A stretch of 64,000 nucleotides of DNA from NCBI GenBank assembly GCA_036346355.1, contig CM070580.1, positions 21,133,374 to 21,197,373 of the forward strand. The letters are read 5' to 3'. A program made the position numbers and the translations under genes. The notes under the pieces are model-generated. The model worked only from the letters and a program-made list of their open reading frames with translations, was not told the DNA's origin and did not search any database. This document shows, one piece after another, positions 56,220 to 64,000 of this stretch (position 1 is its first letter; each line of letters begins with the position of its first letter). The DNA comes from Rhipidocladum racemiflorum. Its lineage: Eukaryota > Streptophyta > Magnoliopsida > Poales > Poaceae.

Positions 56220-59200
56220 TCAGTTAATTTGTATGGACGATACAGCGGTTGACACCTCTCTTGTTCTTGGGTCACCAGCTTCCAATGAAACACCCCGAGA
56301 GTCTTCTCGAACAAGAAGTGGGAGAACACCAACCGAGCTCCAAGCATTCGCTACAACATCACTTGCTTCACCCAAGATCACTGAGAAAACTGCATCAAAG
56401 CCACCAGCTCCAGGAACTCCAGCTAGTAGAACACCTTCCATATTCATAGTGGCATCCAGAAGTTGAGTTTGTGATTCTGGTTCAATCTGCAAAGTTGGGA
56501 CATTGAGGGCAAACAAGACTGCTTTAGTATATTGTGAACACCATCTACAATTTTGTGACTATAACTTAGCAATTCATGTAGATATCGCTACGCCAATCAC
56601 CATGCAGAAGAAACTTCTTTGGACATACTATACTACAATAGAAATAATTTCATAAAGGGAGTCTTACTGGAACACCGGCTGCTACGCCCATCTCTCGCAT
56701 ATGAAGCCTTATTTCAAGGAAAGCATCTCTTGCAGCTAATAATGATTTAACAATCAATTCTTGATGCTCATTAGTAGCCACCTCTGTCCACTGATGAGAA
56801 CAAAGGAAAAAAAAAGGTTTTAGCATAGATCACAAAATATTGCTTCTCTCTTCCTTTCCACAGATGCACATGGTGATAATTAAGAACTACTAGCATGCAA
56901 TAGATAGAGGTAAGGATTTCAGAATCATGTAACAGAGGCTGATAAAAAAAGTTGGACTCAATACAAATTGCACAAATCTTAAAGTAAACGAATAGGGTAA
57001 GTAATCACTATCTACCCTCCATTTATGCTTTAATATTTGTGTAACTTTTAAAAAGAAATGCATAGAAGCACCTCTCAGAAGTTATGGGTGGTGCAAGCTA
57101 TGGCCCATAAAAAAACAACACCTTTTCACAATTTATATATATTTTTTTCACAATTGATGCAACCTTTTTTTTGGACATGATCCTTGCTGTGCCTAATCAG
57201 TTGACAGCCATTTTGTTATGATGATTTGATTTATCCTACCATTGCTTTTTCCTTGATCATTGATCTATTACATTGAGCAGCCGTTGGTTGCCTTTCAGAA
57301 AATTGACAGCATAATCTAACAAATATATTATAGCTCATTATACATTTATGATTTTGATATGTAAAATATGTAATCCAATTACCAAGTAGTTACCTTCCCA
57401 CACGTGAGATGACTACATGACCGTACTACAGATTCATAGACCTCCCAATGATCTTCAGCAAGTTTGTTTAAGTTTCTCAGTTGGTTCTCCAGAACTGAAT
57501 TGGCAATCGCCAGCTTACTCAATGTATCTTTGGATTTCTGAGGGTCAGACTTCTGCCACTGTTTCACAGATCCAACCATTGATGGAGTAGATGATCCTCC
57601 AGATCCAGGTTCCCCTAGAAGCTAACAAGAAATTGCAACAGTATGTTAGAATTCTTGAATTCGTCCTCATCAATCAACACATACACATAATATCAAATAA
57701 GACTGCCAAAGAAATATTAGATAGGTTGTTTGGTTTATATTCTCGCATGCTGTGCCTTTTGAATAGGAAGGTGTTTTTTTATAATGTCCTTAAAAGTTTG
57801 CCTCACCTAAAAATTATCTTGTGCAAGGCACCAAAATTTTGAGCCTTGTGCCCTGCATGCCTAGCAAGGCTAAAACACAATATCAAGTGAAAAAATAATT
57901 TAACAAATTCAAAAGGACAAATGTTTTTAAGGCAAGACAAAGCTCCAGACTAAGTTGAAGTGAAGGTTTGCCTAGTGATGGTGAGAACATGAACAAACAG
58001 ACCCACCATTCTATGATGTTCATATCTACAAGGTGTTATAACAGTATTTTTCACCATTCTATGATTATTAACATGTTAATTTCTTACAAAGAGAGACAAT
58101 CGTGCTTTATGGTGGCCATGCTTATAACAGTATTTTTCATATGCTGTCTATATCAGCATCAGCCATGGACTAAGGGTTAAATGGTTAATAAGCATACAGT
58201 GCAATTAAACACTAAGCAAACTGTAAATCCTATATTGACGGTAGCAGACTACTGTTCAGGTGAGTGGTGACAACCAGTAAAATGATTTAATAACCAGTTA
58301 GAAAAACCTGGTCATCAATCATGAGACTTAGCAACTTACAAGGGACATCAGAGGAGGCAAAGAAAATCGAGTCTTCTCATGATCCCACCTCCGTGTAACA
58401 ATATCTGCTACTACATCCGGCAAGCAACTTCCACCTATAACCTGTAAATATTAGATTAAATAAATTATCAGCACATCACACATGTTATTGTTTCTACTGA
58501 TAAAGTTGTTGGGCTAGACAACCATCTGGTACTGGATGACTGGGAATTGTTTTACCTGAGCTGAGGAAAGTATTTCTGGAGAAAACCTTGTGTATCGTTG
58601 ACTCCCATAGACAGCAGCACTAACATCAAAACCACTGCCAATTTTCCCTTGTCCTATACAATGTGCACTTTGAGCAATAGCATGCACCAAATCAAGATCT
58701 CGTCCAGTTGCACTATCACTGGAAGATTGTCCCAAAGACAAAAGATTAACAGCTCCAAGATAGTGAAGAAGAGCTGCAACAACTGATGTGGTCATGGCAG
58801 CTGATGACCCAAGTCCAGTTTTGGCTACTTCAGGTTTGCATTTTTCTCCAGTCATTGTTCCATTAGCAACTTCTGAGTTAAACGTAATTGAACAGAATGG
58901 AGGCAATGAAAGCAGTACCTCTGGAGTTAAAGGGAGACCGCGCGCTTCAATCTGAAGAAACAATGGAAATCCACAAGCTAATTATTTACCAAGGACACGA
59001 TGCTTTCAGGGTGAGCTATAGTTGTAAGACATACATAGGTCAAACATGGGAACTCAATATAATTTATTCTAGATATTTAGTGTGCAGAGAAAGTAAATTT
59101 GCCATTTATAAAACCATGCAAGGAAAGAGCAACATCTGAATGTTCTACAGATCGACATCTCAATTTATCCATTATTCCATTGTGATGTTTTTACAGCTAG

Positions 59201-60718
59201 CTGGTTTCTCCTTCACAAGTCCATTGAATCTTTACTTCTTTCCACAATAAAGATTAGAAAGTATCATGAATACATAGAGCATAAAAGGGGGAAAATGTAA
59301 CATTATAAACAGTACAAGAGAAATAATACAACATCTAAAAAAAGAGAAAGAACTTTATACACATCCTATGTCATATATGAACATGCACTATATATAATTT
59401 GACTTTCGCATATGGTTTCCTCCATGGCAGGAAGAATCCCACTTTGAAATTGTGGTCATGTTGAAAGTGCCCTGATGTTATAACCGATTCTAATCAATTC
59501 ATTGCAATTCCTTATAGGGGAAGTGTAATCTCTTGCCACTGAAAAGATACTTTGGTCATAAAAGCTCTAAACATCAGGCATCGGCTAAGGAGAAAGAAAA
59601 TACTGAGTACAATGCTACAAGCACAACACAGAAGAACTCGTCACTTTAACTGTTGAATTTGGCACTGGTAACCATGTTACTGTTTTAATGGAAAGTGGAG
59701 AAAATATATGTTCAAAATTAGCAAAGCCGAAAGGAGCAACAAGGGACATGTAAGGTCGAATCTCTCTTTTCTTTTAACTTTTGGGTTGGGGATGGGTGTA
59801 ATGAAGCTCTGCGAAAGGCGAAAAACAAGTATACGTAAGCTAATTCAAATAAGATGCATTACCTGCTTTCTATAAGAATAGAAATCATTGCAGCCCAGAA
59901 TAGTAATGTTCAGACCTACACAAATGAAGCTGAAAAGTTTACAGAAATGAAATTAAATTATAATACAGCATACAACAAATTTCATTTGGAGAGGATAAAA
60001 ACTACTAACGAAAAGTTGCACAACCTTGCAGAAGCAGCTTATTCAGCGCATCCTCCCTCTCCTTGTCAGCAATACTGGCTTTTGCAGCCGCTACTGAGAA
60101 TTGTATTGCCTGTTCCACAAAAGGGTTTGCTGATTCCCTGCAAGTGCAGCATTAACACTATCACCAAACACGAAATTTCAACGATAATCCAACAAACAAG
60201 AGCACTACGCGATACCGCAACCCCAGAGAACAATAAAAAACTCGCCTTGCAGACGTCAATTGCAGCGTCGATTTCTTCAGGGACAGCTTGTAGGCGGCCT
60301 CACGGGAGAGCTGAGGGGAGGTTACTTTCACATCCGTCCAAACCTAACATAGTACAGGAACACACAGGGTAAGGGAGCAATCACCGTGACGCTACTGGTA
60401 GGTGGTCGAGAAATCCTACAAGATGAGTCAGGGCTCACCCATGCCCAGGAGTCGGTGCTGAGGTCGTCGTGGAGCGGGCGGACGATGGCGTAGAAGCGGG
60501 CGGTGGTGCTGAGGACAAGACCGGCGTTGGGGCGTTCCAGCACCAGATACCCTCCCGCGACGAGCACCTTCCCCGGCGCCGACGCCACCCTGCCGACACA
60601 ACCGCGCGGGATGAGACGCTCAGATCGGAGCCCTCCCGGGGAGGCAGGCACGCAGAGAGACAGACCCGAAAACTAGCCAAAGTAAGCAAAATCTAGTAGA
60701 GGCCACTCACACTTCCAT
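56220..60718 (-). CDS. PMK: Phosphomevalonate kinase
   Basis: A GHMP-family kinase that phosphorylates mevalonate-5-phosphate to the diphosphate in the mevalonate route to isoprenoids. In plants it is cytosolic or peroxisomal. Coding exons in transcript order: 60711-60718, 60439-60589, 60246-60343, 60025-60137, 59863-59915, 58556-58951, 58340-58441, 57394-57621, 56668-56790, 56220-56486. Phases agree and give 512 aa ending SSIQIN. The first exon contributes only MEV (8 nt). Visible features: the N-terminal ASAPGKVLVAGGYLVLE motif of GHMP kinases; the ATP-binding loop KTGLGSSAAM (GLGSSA at 187-192); GKIGSGFDVSAAVYGSQRY; and the C-terminal GVPGAGGFDAVF motif. Intron 3 has a GC donor. The acceptor before exon 8 could shift by six bases (TTAG or CTAG), adding or removing two leucine codons' worth of sequence. 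No break is seen. Confidence 0.96.
56957..57079. repeat. Intronic copy of the dispersed repeat (uninterrupted)
   Basis: ACAAATTGCACAAATCTTAA ... GTAAGTAATCACTATCTACC ... ATAGAAGCACCTCTCA in the PMK intron between 56791 and 57393 matches the two flanks of the chromovirus at 42033-54967 as one continuous sequence. It therefore shows that locus before insertion. Confidence 0.65.
60138..60245 (-). other. GC-AG intron of PMK
   Basis: The donor reads CAAG|GCGAGT and the acceptor CACTTGCAG|G. No GT donor fits the conserved protein junction (TSAR|ESANP). GC-AG introns are a minor but genuine class spliced by the normal spliceosome. Confidence 0.8.
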
Positions 60719-61216
60719 TGCTCCTCCTCCTCTGCTACCGAGGCGCGATCCGGCGGTCGCCGACACGGCGGGAAGGTCGGGTGGAGTTGAGTTGAGGGGA
60801 GAAGGTCCGTGCGCGCAGGCGCAGCACTCTGCCGAGGTCACTTGCGGCGAGCCGCGGCGGAGGAACCGAGGAGTGTGGTCGTCGCGCGGCGGCGGGGTGG
60901 TGTACAGACACGTCTGCGCTACAGCCCAGCTGGCCGTGAGCCCGTGACCGTATTGCTGATCCGACACTCGATCTCGTTGATACGCTGGAGCAGGAGGCCG
61001 CCGGCATGGGCTGAGCTCGACCACGCCGCTGCGTGAAGCTAGACACTTTGAGCCTTTCTGGCTATGGGCCTTACGCTTAGCAGCCACCTGGTGAGGGCTG
61101 CACTCTGCAGCATGCTATTTCCGGGCTTCCGGCCTTCCCGGCTCAAAGGAGTATGTACATCGCCGACAAAAAACACTCGTCTAACGGGCTCACGGGCTGG
61201 TTTCCAAGTTGTTTAA
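60719..61216. other. PMK promoter region
   Basis: The sequence is GC-rich immediately upstream of the PMK ATG on the minus strand. Several overlapping open frames in both directions (60707-61087) reflect composition. No clear TATA box was found. Confidence 0.4.
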
Positions 61217-61717
61217 GGCCAGTTCGTTTTAGTTTCTGGATTATAGATTCTGGGTTATAAGAGAAACTGCTTTTGATGATGGAAGAATCGGGTCGAGCCG
61301 GTTACAAATTTTAGGTTCTAGACCAAGCCGACGAGAATCAGTGAGAATCAGGTTTCAACCTGATTATGATTCTATGGAGGTGTTTGGTAGAGCTCCAGTT
61401 CCATTAGATTCGTGAATCTGGTGGAGCTGAGTATTCCTAACTTCACTAAATCTATGGAGCTGGAGATGTGGGTATGTTACGAGTGTTTAGGTGGATCATC
61501 TTGTTTAAATTTTAGAATAAAAATATAAACTTAATTCACTTTATTTTAGCCTACAAACTTCAGATTTGAGGTGGAATTGGGATCTGGAGTTCTGCCAAAT
61601 AGGGCCTATATAGAAATCAGCTTCTGATTATCAGAGAAGCTGTTCAGAATCCTTCCGTTTGGCAAATAATCCGCTTTTTGTAAGCAGAAGCTGTCCAGAA
61701 GCTGAAACGAACGGGCC
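61217..61717. mobile_element. MITE with GGCC(A/C)GTTCGTTT ends, itself carrying a nested MITE
   Basis: The left end GGCCAGTTCGTTTTAGTTTC and the inverted right end GGCCCGTTCGTTTCAGCTTC are clear terminal repeats. Internal symmetrical words (GAATCAG/CTGATT, AGCTTCTG) continue on both sides of the nested element at 61376-61606. Flanking triplets are TAA and TTA, so the target duplication is imperfect. Confidence 0.6.
61376..61606. mobile_element. Tourist-like MITE (second copy of the 29764-30792 family)
   Basis: The ends GGAGGTGTTTGGTAGAGCTC and the inverted GGCCCTATTTGGCAGAACTC are flanked by TAT on both sides. The body (TGGAGCTGGAGATGTG, then TTCACTTTATTTTAGCCTAC) aligns with the two halves of the split element at 29764-30792. 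Confidence 0.75.
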
Positions 61718-62944
61718 TTATCTTGCTCTTTTTATAAGAAATTTGAAATGAGTCGTTTCGAGTCAAACACTATTACACTCACATTCGGCTTGGCTCGTGA
61801 ACTCGGTAACAAAATTGCTTCTAAACTATAAATGAGATGCTAATAAATCAAGATAAATCAATTTTGATTTTCAAGCTCGATAAAACTCAGCTTTGGCTTG
61901 ATAGCCAGCCCTGCATCTATGCATTCTTGTCGATTAGCATGTGTATTTACTGGGTTACTGCTGCTGCTTCTTTTTCCAAGGCTGGGTACTCTGCTTCTTG
62001 AAGCGGAGTAATAATCGCAATGGGCATTCGGATGGTTAATCATGTGCCGAGCTGCTCAACAAAAGGTCACGTACTCTTATATTAGACTTTTTACTATCAT
62101 TTGAAGGCACAAAAAAAATATACATTATATTAATACCATGCGATATTAAGTTTAAATGATAGAGGTACCAAGAGATACAAGAGTTCAAGAGTAATTTGGC
62201 GATACCTCTCAAGGATAGTAAAAACTATACTTTCATTAGCTTGTGCTGTTTTCACTTTTTTTTTAAAAAAAAAAAGAAAGAAAAGAAACGAATTGCATTA
62301 GGAAATAGGACGTGTGGTTATATCTTGAACATCCAAAGTTCAAGAGTAATGTGTTTCTTGTTTAGGGAAAGGACCCGGTTTCTGTCGAATCCTCAGGGAA
62401 CTACAATTTAAGCTGTCACGTGTGAATAGTTAGATAAAAAAAATGACAGTCTACATGGTCCAAAATACTACAGAAAAGTACCGTAGTGATTTGTACTATA
62501 GCAGGTACTACAGTAAAACACTGTAGAAGTGCACACTATACCCAACTTAAGCAGTCCCACGTGTTAGTGTGCCTGCGATGCTAGTCTTTGATTAGAATCC
62601 TCAACCGCAAGGCTGCACCTCTGATGAGTAGCTCTCACTTACACAGGACTGAAACGTTGCTACAAAAACTGCCATTGCAGGTAGGCTGGCTGACTATACT
62701 AGCCCTAATAAATACCGTTCTAAGACAACTACCGGGAGTAGGTATGTATATGGTTATGATGCAGTTAGTTAGAGGGATCTCCCTGCAAGCTGCATGCAAA
62801 CCACCAACAAAGCAGGGCCCTCCTACCATCCAATTGGCAATCGCCCATCTGAAGAACACACTAGCACAGCCATCTCACCGCCTGCATGCAAGGTCAGATT
62901 ACTAAACCGCAAACAAATGTCCTCTCCCTTAAACAACAGAAAAA
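61718..62944. other. Intergenic interval, no gene seen
   Basis: There is a poly-T/poly-A tract at 62252-62285 and several ACTACAGTA-type words at 62465-62530. The open frame at 62588-62905 has no recognisable domain. Confidence 0.4.
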
Positions 62945-63110
62945 CTAACCTACGGGTATACCTCTGAAACTCATGAAACTTGTGAATTTTTACACTGAAA
63001 CTCATGAAACTTAGCACTAAAAACTGATAAAACATGAAACTGATGAAACTAAATACTGAAACTCCTGAAATCAGCACTGAACTTGATAAGTTTCACGGCT
63101 ATACCGTTTC
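62945..63110. repeat. Dispersed repeat (copy 2 of the 33155-33365 family)
   Basis: GGGTATACCTCTGAAACTCA begins the block, which continues CACTGAAACTCATGAAACTT and AGCACTAAAAACTGATAAAA and closes with GGCTATACCGTT. It is colinear with the copy at 33155-33365 but has decayed palindromic edges. Confidence 0.65.
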
Positions 63111-63563
63111 GTAGTCTCCCTCTTAAACAAAGCACGGTCAATGGGCGTCGCAGGCGATCGATCGAGCTCTGGTTTCTTCCGACAGGGACACGTTGTGGTC
63201 CATCATTTTCCTTCATGCATCGATCTTCGACTAGCTCTGAATTTACGAAGGGGACCTGACGAGTTGCATATTATGATAAGCTCTGACTCTCTTGAGTGCT
63301 AGCTCAAGAGACACCTGTATTTTAAGTGCAAGAATTAAGAGCAAGGTTGTATATGTATTGTACAAGTGGCTAGCTGTGGCTTCCTCTGCGCCGTCACCTG
63401 ATCCTTAATTATGGAGGAGTTGTTCACATGACGACTGGGGCTGTCATTGTTTAAAAAAAAAAAAAATTGTCCCTGTGGGGGCTGGTGAAATAACATATAA
63501 GGAGAAGGGGCGGAGGGCATGTGAGACAATGTGGGCATGTTCCCTATTTAATTGTCGGTTTAA

Positions 63564-63835
63564 GGGCGTGTACAATAAAGTCATCTTAGCTAATTTTTAG
63601 TTTGTATACATCAGTTTTGGTCTATGTGGAAGAATGAGAAAAGTGGAAAGAGAAGAGAGCTGACTCTTATTTAGTAGTCAGCTTTGCACAGAAAGATAGG
63701 TAGATTATTTATATATAAGAAAGAAGAGATGGTTATTGCACAACATCTAGAGATAATTTTTAGAGACAGTTATTGGACAATCTGGCTTTTAGCTTACAAT
63801 TAGTTTGTAGTGGGCTTTGCTATTGTACAGTTCAG
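63564..63835. mobile_element. MITE-like element with TGTACAATA ends
   Basis: GGGCGTGTACAATAAAGTC at the left and TGCTATTGTACAG at the right are inverted with respect to each other. The interior is non-coding with TTAGCTAATTTTTAGTTTGT echoed near the right end as TTTTAGCTTACAATTAGTTT. The target duplication is not clear, so the borders are approximate. Confidence 0.5.
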
Positions 63836-64000
63836 CGCTCTTTGCGTATAAAAGTTGAAACCCGATTAATTTGTTAGACTCCGAAAGTGTTGAGTTTAGT
63901 ATACAAAAAAAAAAAAACCCCGCTAACTCAGACATTTTAATCGGGAGATGAGTGTTTAATTTAGGGGCTCAAAGAAAAGAATATTTACAAATCCTGAAGC

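Noticed and set aside
9247..60718. A metabolic gene cluster linking the carboxylesterase-like gene, LCB1 and PMK
   Set aside because: The genes belong to unrelated pathways and are separated by many kilobases of transposons. Shared strand alone is not evidence of a cluster.
60707..61087. 126-codon minus frame and companions upstream of PMK
   Set aside because: They are compositional frames in the GC-rich promoter, without motifs and out of frame with PMK.

Overview
The window is nuclear DNA of a flowering plant, almost certainly a grass. Four host genes are interrupted by long tracts of LTR retrotransposons. Small Tourist-, Stowaway-, hAT- and CACTA-type elements lie in the gaps, and the intronless genes have very GC-rich coding sequence. 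The species cannot be fixed from the sequence alone.

Host genes, all on the minus strand: (1) 9247-10248, an intronless 333-aa plant CXE-family carboxylesterase-like protein whose catalytic serine is replaced by histidine. (2) 19317-23519, LCB1, a subunit of serine palmitoyltransferase (first step of sphingolipid synthesis). It has 12 coding exons giving 485 aa, plus a predicted intron in the 5' UTR. (3) 27192-27425, a 77-aa RADIALIS-like single-MYB protein. (4) 56220-60718, phosphomevalonate kinase (mevalonate pathway), 10 coding exons giving 512 aa. One of its introns has a GC donor. I assembled every exon by hand; codon phase is consistent across all junctions.

Mobile-element layout: 1-1808 is the 5' end of a Ty1/copia element (minus). 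4070-5090 holds a copia-type LTR remnant and a Ty3/gypsy chromodomain relic. 11497-12305 is a CGAGTTAA-rich tandem array. 12486-18408 is a complete Ty3/gypsy chromovirus (minus, Reina-like) with 427-bp LTRs and GGCCG target duplications. 24620-25605 is a hAT-like element abutting the 3' end of a LINE. 27834-30792 holds three MITE-class elements, one of them a Tourist element split by a small CACTA element that carries a 5S-rRNA-like segment. 34005-35623 is a probable solo copia LTR. 37159-37680 is a relic of the extra ORF of Tat-type gypsy elements. 38629-41718 is a probable solo LTR. 42033-54967 is a 12.9-kb Tekay/Del-type chromovirus with about 3.6-kb LTRs, CTAAT target duplications and an extra ORF before gag. 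61217-61717 is a MITE inside a MITE.

The host genes act in unrelated processes and are not a cluster or operon. I found no convincing new multi-gene system. The most interesting signals are: the start codons of both the extra ORF and gag in the large chromovirus directly abut strong 3' splice sites, with candidate donors in the LTR just downstream of its TATA box; a 5S-rRNA-like module with box A and box C retained inside a small CACTA element; and the carboxylesterase without its nucleophile.
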